A DNA stretch of 64,000 nucleotides from Ichthyophis bannanicus. Taxonomy: Eukaryota > Chordata > Amphibia > Gymnophiona > Ichthyophiidae. Shown here piece after piece: positions 1-12,300 of the stretch; the first letter of the stretch is position 1, and each line of letters opens with the position of its first letter. A program made the position numbers and the translations under genes. The notes under the pieces were generated by a model, which was given only the letters and a program-made list of their open reading frames with translations, was not told the DNA's origin and made no database searches. Where the stretch lies: contig CM066051.1 in the NCBI GenBank assembly GCA_033557465.1, forward strand, positions 100,417,026 through 100,481,025, in the 5' to 3' direction.

Positions 1-143
1 GGCTCACCGAGGGTCAGGAAGGTGCATTTGCTTTTTCTTGCTGGGGTGTAGCTGGTGCTTTTCTCCCAGTCCCCTTCTCTCTTCTCACTCTTGTGATGTT
101 GGAAGTTAACGTTGCTCACACACCAGCTCTTGGTTCTTACTAG

Positions 144-304
144 ATTTCACTGCTAGTAGAGGAGAAGAACAGCCTGATAATGGAGAACCGCAACTTGACG
201 GAGCACCAGAGCCATCTGGAGTCCCTGGATGCCTCCGGTATCACCAGCAAGAAGTTGTTGCTTCTGCAGACCCAGATCGAGCAATTACAGGAAGAGAATT
301 TCAG
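144..304 (+). CDS. hook2: hook2 exon (1st in window)
   Basis: The acceptor is ...cttactag before 144 and the donor gt is at 305-306. The exon reads [17 protein letters not shown] and then [12 protein letters not shown], coiled-coil residues near position 200-250 of HOOK. It ends in split codon AG|, which the next exon completes to Arg. Confidence 0.85.
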
Positions 305-3300
305 GTACAACTCCAATGGGGTAGCTGGTGGGCGTTGTGGCCATCTCCTGGGCAACGGCTGGTTGTGCTTCAGCTGTCTTGCAGTCTGGATTAGGCTGGG
401 TCTCGCGGTTATGTGGTTGAAACTGCAAGACAGCCGAAGTGCAGTCAGCAGTTAGATGGTTTCAGCAGGTCCCTGCGCAGGTAAGAGGGAACTTTGCAAG
501 CTGGCTGGCATGGCCCTGTGCATGGGTGTGGTTGGGGCTGGCCCAACCATTAAGCAAACTAGATGGTCACCCAGGGTGGCAGTTTCTGGGGGGCAGCAAA
601 GAGTAGGGCATTCAAAGGGGGGGGGCATAAAGCTTAAGGTTTGCCTAGGCACCAACTCCTTGACCAAACCCTAGGGCCGGCCAGGATGTGATATGGGTTC
701 TACCCTTGTGTGGATTTTCAGTAGAAACATTTGAACATTCTGCATGCTACATCTTTTAAAATACAATGTAATCAGAATATAATTTCTTACTCTGTTGCAA
801 ACTTTGTTTTGGTGAAGACTTGCCCCAGAAGACTGGCATGAGCCCAGCAAGGCTAAAGTTTCTGGTTTTCAGTGACTTTAGCAATTGAGAGCCCGAAGGG
901 TGCTCTGATCTACGTCAGTTCTGACTTTTTGCAGCCAACACGATGGCGTGTGTGCTTCCTACTGCAGATGTCGGCAGCTGAACAAAGTTGGTGCTGCCCG
1001 TGCCAACTTCTCTTGGGCTCCTTGGATTGCCAATGAAAATCCGAGAAATCCAGAAACCCTAATCGTGAGGTAGTAGATCGCTCCAGCTCTTCTGCTCACC
1101 TCCTGGCACCATGAGATGCCCCAAGTCCCACGGTGCTCTCAATCTTGTGGCACATTGCAGGACTTTGGCACGATGTGGATCACACTTGGAGCTGCGTAGT
1201 GCAAGAAGGTGACGCTGGCGCGTCTGAAGACGTAAATCTGCTGCTAGACCGGCCTTTCGCTGGTATTTATTTATTTATGTAAAAGGATTTCTATACCGCC
1301 TTATCCTTAAATCTGCTGCTAGACCGGTCCTTTGCTGGTATTTATTTATTTCTGTAAAAGGATTTCTATACCGCCTTATCCTTAAATCTGCTGCTAGACC
1401 GGCCCTTCGCTGGTATTTATTTATGTAAAAGGATTTCTATACCGCCTTATCCTTAAATCTGCTGGAGGCTGATATAATACCAAAGGCTTCACTGAGCATG
1501 CTCTGCCGCCCCTAGGTGTCGCCTTCAGTAGTTTTCTGTCTCCAGCAGATGTGGTTGTTACTCGCTTTTCTCCTTAGAGTTTTTTATTTCAGCACTAATT
1601 CAGTCATCTTTCAACTGTGGAGGTCTCTAGGGAGCACTGGAAGTGTCCCACATTCCTGAAGCCAGTCACTGGGCAGTAGCCACTGATCACAAGGATCAGA
1701 AAGGCCTGCCGTCTGCACAGGGGATCAGGCTCCAGGCCACAAGGGCCTGTGTAGCCTGTGTGGAGAGAGCTGAGCACTGCCATTGGAGCCTGAGCTGCCT
1801 GCCCTAGTACAGCCACTGCTATTCAGCAATTTTGTTTTTGTATTGGGATTCCACTTACAGAACCATGGCCAGCTACTGCTCAGCTCTCAGACAGCTTGTC
1901 GGATGGGCGCTCTTGCAGGTTTTCCCCTCTCCCGCTGATGGCACTATCTCTCTCTCTCTCAAAGCCGCTGTGCTGCTGCCGCTTCTGACACATGAGGCTC
2001 TCTGCCGCTGCAGTTCCGCTCCTGCATTACCGCCGCCGACTACTCCTGCAAGTCACTGCCGACCACGTTCTTACAGCCACCTTTTCACCGCAGCGCAGAC
2101 TCCGCCTCGGTTTGCTGCCCTTCTCTTCCGCCGCTGGCTCCTGCTTCAGCCACATGGTATCTGGCTGCTCGACAACGTTTTCAGTGTGTCTGTTCCAGCT
2201 TGATGGCCTGCCTCTTCCCGTGTTTGTGGCAGCCATTTTAAGGCGCTGCTTTTGCGCCTACTGCATGCGGTGGCCATTTGCTCCCCAGGGACTCCAGGCG
2301 GCACTCCAGAGCCCCTAACTCAGCAGGGGATTCTATTTTTCAATCTTCCATGACTGCACAAGGGCCCACCACATTAACTTGGCACTGGGGGGAGACAGCG
2401 CTGCTATGCCTCCGCGTCTTTTGCGGTGCCTTGCCTGTGGGTGTAAACGCAGGCAATTAATAGACCATATTTGTGCCATCTTCTCTGCCCACCCCGGTGA
2501 GGCCTCGGCGTCCACATCACCACCGGGAGCCCAGGAAGACAGGACGCAGCCCCCTCCAGTGATGGACCACACGGCTGCTCCCCATGGCACCGCTTCAGAG
2601 GAAGGACCCTCCCCCTCCCCCCAGCTGCTCCCCCAAAGATCCAGGGCGGCAACTCCAGACCTCTCGCCTGCAAACATGAACCTCGAATCCGACAGATTTT
2701 ATAGCTCTTGTTAGAAAGGTGTGGGATGCCTGGTGCAGGGCATTGCCTCTCTCACAGGGTTCTTAAACGCTGTCGCCAACTTCATCTACTTCATGCCAAC
2801 ATTCCACCAGGAAACGCGCCTCGGATGCTCAGGGGACGGAGGTCCCATTCCACACACCCAGGACAGTCTCTTCGGTGGCTGAGGTCAGCGGCTCGCCTCC
2901 TCACATTGGCTTGGATCATCTCTCAGACGCTGGCAGCCAGCATTCTGTCTCAGATCATGCGCATGCGAACAGCGAATGGTCCCCGTCAGAAGATCCAGAC
3001 GAGGATTCTCACGACTCCCAAGACGTCAGGCTGTTTCACAGAGATGATCTGGCAGCGCTTATTGCACAAATTGTAGAGGCTCTTCATATTTGACGGCCCC
3101 GAGGCAACAATTGCTCAAACCATCTCGGGCCGATCCCTTTCTGGCAGGCATCCGAAAGTCAGCTCAGGCCTTCCCGTTTCCGCTGGAACTTCAACAGATG
3201 GTCTCCCTGGAATGGCAAACCCCAGAGGCAGCGCTCCGGTCAGCGTGATGGTTAGGCAACCTTTATGTGGTCACCAACTGACCTCGACAGCTGACGCTTC

Positions 3301-6300
3301 CCAACAGTGGATGCATTGGTCAAGGCCGTGACCAAGCACACCACCATTCCGGTGGAAGGAGGAGTGGCGCTCCGCGATCAGAATGACTGCAAAGTGGAAG
3401 GCTTGTTGAAAACAGCCTTCTCCTTTTCCTCACTTGCTTTTCAGGCTTCTGCCTGCGGTGGCCTGGCGGCTCGCACCCTCTTGCATTGGTTCGGCTTTTG
3501 CCCGAGGATTCTGCCTCAGAATGCATGGAGTCCACTGTTGCATTCGTGGCGGATGCTCTCTATGATCTCATTAAGTCCATTGTGGTCATAACAGTAGCGT
3601 GCCTCTGGCTCTGGCTCCGGCTCCGGCATTTGCCAGCCAATTCTGCCTCTAAGGTCCACCTCGCCAGGTTACCCTTTTTGGTGAGGATCTGGAGCGATTG
3701 GTCAAGGACTTTGGTTGAGGTGAAACCTTAACATCTACCCGAGGACAGACCCCGATCTTCCTCGCGTAGGGGAGCCGGTGGATCCGCAGCTCTTATGGCA
3801 TCATAATCTCGCTTAGGAGCAACCGCTGCTACCACCCCAGCAGATCCGCCTCAGTGTTGTCAGCCTGCAGATCAGCACCCACGTCTCAGGCAGCCCTTTT
3901 GGGCATTTTGCAGTGCAAAGGATTCCTTCTCTACAGCCAAGTTCCCCAGATCCTGATGGCAGTCGTCCTGACTTCCCTGGGTCCTTCTCCAGGATGCCAC
4001 CAGTGGGAGGGCACCTATCCCTTTTCTTTCGCGAGTGGGCCCGCATCACCACAGATCAGTGGATCTTAGGTATCATTCAGCACGGCTATGCCCTGCAGTG
4101 TGCCAGACCCATCCAGGACGCCTTTATAATCTCCCCTTGCACTGCTCAAAAACGTCCAGCCATGCACGTAACACTGCAGCGCCTGCTGGATCTCCAGGCC
4201 ATCTGTCCCATCCCAGCCCATGAACAAGGGTCCGGACGCTATTCCATCTATTTTGTCGTATCCTAAAAGGACGGGTCATGGTGCCCTATTTTGGACATCC
4301 AAGGAGTCAATCGCTTGCTCAAGAGTTCCCCAGTTTTGGATAGAAACTCTCTGTCAGACAGGTGGAGTACTTGGCATCCTTAGATCTTGCCGTGGCCTGC
4401 CTCCACATCCCCATCCATGCAGACCCTTAGAAGTTCCTGCGGTTTGTCATCCTCGGACAACATTTTAAGTTTCAGGCACTGCCTTTTGGCCTAGCATTGA
4501 AACCCAAAAAAACTACAAAACATCAAAGCAGTTTACTTGCACCAGAGCCTTCTCTCTGTATGTCCCCCAACTTTGGAATCTGCTACCTTCCCCATTACGA
4601 GCAATCAAAGACCTACTTGACTTCAGAAAAGCCATCAAGACCCATCTATTCTATGAATACTATGGCCCTACTTAAGAAAACTAATGCCACACTCAGACCT
4701 TACAGACATTGCAATGGCCAACTGATTATTATAACTATATCACATCAACTGCAACAATGTTTCTGTACATAGTTAACCATTATTATTGTTAAATGTATCT
4801 AATACTCCATATACTCCTCCAAGTTTCTTCTCCCTTTCTCTCCGAACACACTACTAAGACGCTTGTCCACTCTTTAATCACCTCTCGTTTTGACTACTGC
4901 AATCTGCTCCTTGCTGGTTTCCCCATGAACCATCTCTTCCCCCTTCAGTCTATTCAACATTCTGCTGCTCGACTAATTTTCCGCCAGGCTCGCCATTCCC
5001 ATATTACCCCTCTCCTCAAGTCACTCCACTGACTCCCTATCCGTTTCCGCATCCAATTCAAGCTTCTCCTCCTGACCTATAAATGTATTCACTCTGCAGC
5101 TCCTCAGTATCTTTCATCCCTTATCTCTCCTTACAACCCCTCTCGGGTACTTCGCTCTTCTGACAGACTGCTTCTATCTGTGCCCTTCTCCTCTACTGCT
5201 AACTCCAGACTTTGCTCCTTTCACCTTGCTGCATCCTTTGCCTGGAACAAGCTACCTGAGTCTATATGCCAGCACCCTCCTTGGCCCTATTCAAGGAACG
5301 GTTTCACTGGTTTACCGATCAGCTCCACAGTTTTCTATGGACAACGCGGCCATGAGCCTGAGACTATCTTCAGGTGCTTGGGGCCATGGCGGCCATCATC
5401 GACGTCGTCCCCTGGGCGTGGGCGCATATGCGGCCTCTTTAGGAGTCACTGCTGTCCCGGTGGTCACCCATCTCCAGGGACTTCAACCTTCACTTATCCC
5501 TTCCACCTTTCTCTGTGCCTCAGCCTTCGATGGTGGCTTCATCCTGGGAACCTGCTCCGGGGCATCCCCTTAGAGGCACCACAATGGATAGTTGTGACTA
5601 CCTACGCCGGTCTCTCCAGCTGGGGGGCGCATGTCAGGGTGTCTGGAGCCCTCGGAAGGCATCCAGGCCATCAGTCACCTGGAAGCCAGGGCTGCACGCC
5701 TTGCCTTGCTGCACTTTCTGCCATACATCCATCACAGAGCAGTATGGATCTTCTCAGACAATGCCACAATGGTGTTCTATCTCAACAAACGGGGGCACCA
5801 GGTGTCTGGGAGTTGCGAAGGAGATGGCTCGCCTTTTCGCCTGGGCGGAGAGACATGTGCTGATGGTGTCAGCTCAGCATATTGTGGGCATAGTCAGCCT
5901 GCATGTTGTCTTTCTCAGCCGACATGCCGTGGATCCCAGGGAATGGGAGCTTGCCCCGTGGGCCTTCAAATGGATAGTTCAGCAGTGGGGTCGGCCAGAG
6001 ATCAATCTGATGGCAGCCACAGCCAATGCCAAGGCCCTGATCTTCAGTCGAAGGAGGGAGCCCGGAGCTCAGGGGGTGGATGCACTGGTTCAGCCCTGGC
6101 CGATGGCGGCTCTCCTGTACCTCTTTCCTCCCTGGACGATGATTGGGTGGGCCCATCGACGCATCAAAGCTCACCAGGGATTAGTGATTCTGATGGCCCC
6201 CGACTGGCTGCGCCATTCGTGGTTTGCCGACCTTGTTCACCTCACGGTGGGGCGGCTCCTCCTGTTGGGTTCTTGCTGTGGACTGTTCTGATAGGGACCT

Positions 6301-9300
6301 GTCTGGATGGATGATCCAGCTCCTTACTTGCTTACGCCTGGCTCTTGAAAGGCACCGCCTATAGCGCAAAGATTATTCACAGTGGGTTGTCGCAACCCTG
6401 CTTCAGGCTCGTCAGTCGTCTACCTTTGGCTTATGCATAGGTCTGGTGCCTCTTTTTAAGGCCTGGTGCACACGCCGCAGAGTTTCACCCTGGCATATAC
6501 AGATCCCTAACATCCTCACCGCCTTACAGGATGGCTATGACAAAGGACTTGCGCTGAACTCCTTGAAGGTCCATGTGGCTGCTCTCACTTGCTTTAGAGG
6601 GCCAATCGCAGGCCGCTTGGTGGCGGCACATGTCGATGTCGGACGTTTCCTTTGGGGCATCAGATTACTGCACCCACCTCTGCATCCTATGATTTCTCCA
6701 GGGGTCCTCTCTCTGGTCTTTTGCAGCCTGCAAAAACCTCTTTTTGAGCCTCTTAAGGAGGCTACGCTGCAGGATTTGTCTTATAAGACTGTCTTCTTTG
6801 TGGCCTTCACATCCGCTAGACGGTTGTCAGAACTCCAAGTGCTTTCTTGTCGGGACCCCTTCTTGACCTTCTCTACAGAAGGAGTCTCTATCCGACCTGT
6901 GCCATCCTTCTTACCCAAGGTCATGTCTCCATTCCACCTTTAATCAGCCTATCTTTCTGCCCGCCTTTTCCAGTCAGGACTGCGCGGCCTCTGAGCATAA
7001 TCTTAGGGTGCTAGTTGTCGGCTGCATTCTGTGCCGCTTCTTGCGGATGACAAATTCCTTCAGGAAATTGGATTGCCTTGTTGTCCTCTTCGCGGGGCTC
7101 CTCAAAGGGCTCGCCGCTTCCAAGCAGACCATTAGCCGATGGATCAAGAGAACCATTGAATCTGCCTATATTTTGCAAGGCAAACTGGTCCCATTAGGCC
7201 TTCGAGCACATTCTACTAGAGCACAAGCCACCTCCTGGGCGGAGTGGTCCTGCGAGGATCCAATGGACATTTGTCAAGCATCCACTTGGTCATCTGTGTC
7301 TACTTTTGTATGCCATTATTGGCTGGATATCCAGGCGCGGACTGCGGTGGCTTTTGGGGCCAGCGTAGTGGCTGGGCTGTCTCGTCCCGCCACAGGTGGG
7401 GTAGCTCTGGTACTGCCCACTTGTAAGGACTGGTCTAGCAGGAGATTTAGAAGGTGAAATTTTACTTGCCGTTAATTTCCTTTCCTGGATTCCTACTAGA
7501 CCAGGCCATCTCCCGCCCTCACTATATTACTGGCCGTAGTTCTTCGACAGCCGTCATGACAGAGGCTCCTGTTAGCAGCTGTCCTCTGCAGTCTGTCTAT
7601 TTGTACATAATTGTGTGGCACTGGGCGCTAGTTGCACTATGGTTCTCATTTTATAGTGGCTCTCACTTTTAGTTTAATAGGGGCGCTACTTGCACTCACT
7701 TGATGCTTCTGCATTGCCAGAGGTATATTGAAAGCGACACCTAGGGGAGGCACATAGGTGCCAGGGCATGCTCAGTGAAACCTTTGGTATTATATCTGTC
7801 TCCAACATCTGCTGACAGGGGAATATAACCCCTTGTAAGAACTGGTCTAGCAGGAATCCAGGAAAGGAAATTAACGATAAGTAAAATTTCACCATTTAAG
7901 CAGAATTTCCCCCAAAAGTAGACACTGCATCAGGAAGTTGGGCCTTTGAAGATCTATAACATCTCACTTCTAGCAGGAGAGGGAAGGGAAGAGCAGTCGG
8001 AATGAGTAGCTTAGCTGCCATGTTAGTCCAGTTGAATGCACAGAAATTTTCCTTTACCAGACTGGAGAGTGGGAAAGATGATTATCGGATTCGCTGTGAT
8101 GAGTTGGAGAAAGACCTCTTAGAGCTGCAGCATCGGAACGAGGAGCTCACAAATCTGGCCAGGGAAGCGCAGTCCCTGAAGGACGAGATGGATGTTCTAC
8201 GGTAAGGAGCCAAGCCGGTGGGGGCGGGAGGGGGAGCCTAGAGGCAGCTCAAGAACCTGGATGCCCCGATTCCGTTATGTGCTGTGATATACAAGTAGTG
8301 TGTACTCATAAGATTAGATTGGCGTAACAGCCCAGTGAATCTTGAGGATAAGACGGAACCGGTTTTCTGATGCCAGGTCTCATTTCTCCCTCAGGCACTC
8401 CACAGACAAGGTGCGGAAATTGGAGGCTACAGTGGAGTCCTATCGGAAGAAGTTGGAGGATCTGGGAGACCTGCGCCGGCAGGTGAAATTGTTAGAGGAA
8501 AGGAATACGATTTACATGCAGCGAACCTTTCAGCTAGAGGAGGAGCTGCGTAGAGCCAATGCTGTGCTCAGCCAGCTGGAGGCGCACAAGAAACAGGTGA
8601 GCAGGAAGTGGAGCGGGGCACTTTGCTGCTGGACTACGAGTGAGCTACTTGGTTTTAAATACATTGCTTTTGACCTTTAAGGTTCAGGAGCTGCACACAC
8701 AACTCTCCGAGGAGGCCGTAAAGACTGAAAAATGGCAGTTTGAATTCAGGAATCTGCGGGAGAAATACGACACCCTCGTGAAGGAGAAGGAGGTGAGGCT
8801 GCGCTTACCCCTGACTGCCACGGTGTGCTGGCAGGATTACAAGAGGTGCCCAGATCTCTTGTCTTCCACCTTCTCACTTCCTCTTCCCACTCTCCTGCCA
8901 GCGGCTGATTGTGGAGCGTGACTCCTTGCGGGAGGCGAACGATGAGCTCCGGTGTGCCCAGGTGCAGCAGACAGGCTTATACCAGGCTGGTGAGTAGGCG
9001 ACGCATGGCAGGAGGAAGGTGGCACAGAAGGGTCTAGTTATGCAGTGGCAATGTTCTACTCTCTCCTGCCCCTGTTTCTCTCTGCAGACACGCTGCTTGA
9101 GTCTGTTTCGTCCCCTGTGGGAAACTTAGCAGCTGAGATTGTCCCGGCGGAGCTCAAGTAAGTCTTCAGCAGGATCTAGATTCCACTTAGAACTTAAATT
9201 AACCCCCCCCCCCTCCCCACCCCAGTTTGCATTATGCTAACTCATGCCACTGCCATTAGGTGCCTGGGAGTGATGCATCCTTGTGGCTGCAAGAGCCCCT

Positions 9301-12300
9301 CCTTTGTGTGCATTGCTGTGCCCCCTCCCCCTGGTTTACACTGACCACCCTTCCTCCTCTGTGAACTGTTTATCTGCTCAACCCATTGTAAAGGAAGTGA
9401 TGTCAAGCATCCTTACAGCGTCACAGGAGAGGTGCGTGCTGTGGCTTTGGGATCTGTGCTGACCTCCATTCCTGTCCTCCTAGGGAGACCATTGTTCGCC
9501 TGCAGCATGAGAATAGGATGCTCTGTGTTCAGGAGACATCGTTCCGGGAGCGTGTCGGCGAGCTTCAGCAGTCGCTGGAGGAATCTAATCGCTCTAGGAA
9601 CAGGCTGGAGACAGAGAACAGGTGGATAATTTGCCCTCTGCTCTCCCTGTCGCACTCTGCCTGTCTCTGATTCACAGCAACTGTGTTCATTAGATTGATG
9701 TGCTAATGATTCTTCTTTGGAAGTTTCCTTTCAGTTCTGGGCTGGGGGCATTAGAGGAGAGGGTTTGTCTAATGTGCCGTGGGCACAGTTGGTCCATTTT
9801 GGCAGCTTGCTGTATTGCTTCTCTTGCTACAGGCTGAATCAGCAGCAGATCCAGGAGCTCAGGGCTCGTATGGAGGAACTCCAAAAGACTTTACAAGAGC
9901 AGGGCACCAAGGCGGAAGATGTGAGTAGCCCAGAAAGGGGAGGGGGCTTGGGAGATAGACGGTAGCAATCCTAAAGAGGAGGGAAGGGGACACTGGCAGG
10001 ATTTACCTGCGGGAATACGGGATTTTCCAGATTGTCTAGCTAAACCAGTCCAGACAAGTGGGTTAAGTCCCCCTGCCAGCAGATGTCGAGACAGAGAAAG
10101 TAGTGAGAGCCAGTCAGCGCTGTGACCTCACTGCTGTTATACACCTCAGCCACAGCTAGGGGTCTCCTCTGTACTTTCTCTGTCTCGGCAGATGTTGGAC
10201 TAACCTTTCTGCTTGGCTTTCGGCCTTCTGATTTCAGCCCCTGCTTGTGGACTAGAAGCTGGGCCGGAGATTGCGGGGATGTAAGAGACACCTGACCTGC
10301 TGGATCACCTATTTGGGCTAGCTTCTGGCTAAGAGAGCCAGTACAGTTTGGAAGGAGCTTTGGGCCAAGAGGACCCTTTGGGAGACCCTAGGATTCTGGA
10401 CTTAAATTTATTTTTCTATATTTATTTATTTTTTCTTTGTAGTTTATCCAAATCTAGCCCTTTTAACTTAGTTCTCTGTCTTGCACGCTGACGACTATAC
10501 TACAGGCTGCTGTGTCTTCCCCCCCCCCACCCGTCCTCCAGGCCAACTTCCCTCCTGGCTTTCTTCCCCTGATGGGTGTGAACGCTGAGAAGGGCATATA
10601 GCCGCTCCGCTGCTGCCGACGACGACACTGGCTGTCACCCTTTCAGTGACGCTGGAGCCGCAGCGCCGGCCTGTTCTTGGCGACCGCGTTGCCTCATCTT
10701 GCAGCCTCCTTTCTTTTGTGTCCTTTTCTTTGAGCAGGAGCGTTTTGCTGCTGCGGGTGCCATTTTGAACTGCCCGGCCATGCCGTCCTCACTGCCTAAA
10801 TGCCTGGCTTGTGGGAAGAAATGCTGAATTTTAATCAGCTATGCTCCACCTGTGAGGCGCATCCTGGGGAACCTTCCTCTGTTTTAGGACCTCGGCTGTC
10901 TTCAGTGATCTCCACCGCTGTGATTCCTTCGGTGGGGTCTCTTCCTATTCAGGCCCAAGAATCGGCATCTGTGCCTGCCTCACAGACAGCAGAGCCGCCT
11001 CCACCCGTACTACTTCCACAACAGCAGTCCTTGGAGCTCTCTGTTTCTGAATTTTCACTTTGCTTCCAGCAGGCTTGGAATCTGTGGAAGAGAGGGCAAG
11101 TCCCGTCCTCAGGCTGCGGAGGGCCATAAGCCCCTCTTAGAGACTTCAGGGAGCCCGGCTGGGAAGAGGAAAGCTCCATGGAGGGGGAGGAAGTGGGTCC
11201 TCTTGCTCAGGGTCAGCAGCTGAGGAGGGAGAGCTTTGGCCCCTTGAAGAGGATTCTTATCCACAGTAGTGCGCCTCAGGGTCTAACAGCAATTTTGCAA
11301 AGACCTGAAAACACATCTTTTTATAGAGTATTATGGCACCACCCGTGAGCATCCTTCACCCACATCGTAAATAATTCCAGCAGCTCAATGGATTTCTATG
11401 ACAATTATTGTAATACACTACGTAGTTATTAAGGTTATCATGTTTATACCTAATTTTGCTATATAAATTATATGTACATTTGCAATGTAAAGGTCTGTTT
11501 CAATGTAAACCGCTCCTGATCCTGGGAAGGAGCGGTATATAAATTCATGTTAAATAAATAAAATACATAAATCCTAGATTTGCAAGGCAACAACCGTTGC
11601 CTTCGAGTACGGCATTTCTGCATGGAGACCCTCAGGTCCGTCATTCAAGTGGTCCATGCTGGCCAATTTCTTGCATCCCTCAACCTCGCAGAGGCTTATC
11701 TGCAATTCCCATTCATCCAATTCAACAACGGTTTCTCCGTGTCAGGGGCTCATTATCAGTTCGCAGCACTACTTTTCGGTCTCGCGACTGCTACACGAAC
11801 CTTCTCCAACGTAATTGTGATCTTCGCAGCAGCTCTGCACAGAGAAGGGATCTGTGTTCATCCCTAACTCGATGACTGGCTTCTCCATGGCAAGTTGTTT
11901 CTCGAAACACAGGTGGCTGTATGGAGGGTTATCCAACTCCTCGAATGGCTTGGCTGGGTAATCAAACACAGCAAAAGCTGTCTGCTGCCCTCTCAGACAC
12001 TCAAGTTTCTCAGGGCAAACTTTGACACTCACGCAGGCAAGGTTTTCCTCACTCCGGCATGCTGCACCAAGCTGGAGCAACAGCTCCACCGTTTCCTCAG
12101 GTTGTCAGCGCCCACGGCCTGGGATTACCTGCAGCTGCTTGGAGTGATGGCAGCAACGTTGGACCGGGTGCACGTGCGTCCTCTCCAGCACACATTCCTT
12201 TCCCGCTGGTCATCAGTGTCAGAGAGTTATCAAGTTCCGCTGCCGCTTTCTGCCACAGTCCACTTCGGTCTCCATTGGTGACTAGACAAGCAGAACCTGC

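Larger units (their letters stand above)
1232..7894 (+). mobile_element. DIRS-type retrotransposon D (degraded, with LINE insertions)
   Basis: DIRS elements are tyrosine-recombinase retrotransposons that integrate by recombination and leave no target-site duplication. This copy has a left end resembling the inverse of the right end, a gag remnant, RT, RNase H, a methyltransferase-like domain, a tyrosine recombinase, an internal complementary region (7425-7512) and a right inverted repeat ending near 7894. It sits wholly in a hook2 intron, in sense. The left terminus is disturbed by a chimeric tandem array, and two LINE pieces interrupt the RT. Multiple stops and frameshifts make it dead. Its ends (tggtctagcagga..., ccaggaaaggaaattaa) are close to those of element E. 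Confidence 0.85.

Noticed and set aside
456..674. Short ORFs in the first intron (180-455 extension, 456-674)
   Set aside because: They begin in the exon or run through intron DNA past a valid donor at 305; no similarity.
1234..1464. CRISPR-like array
   Set aside because: Adjacent repeats without unique spacers, in a vertebrate intron; it is a chimeric tandem duplication.
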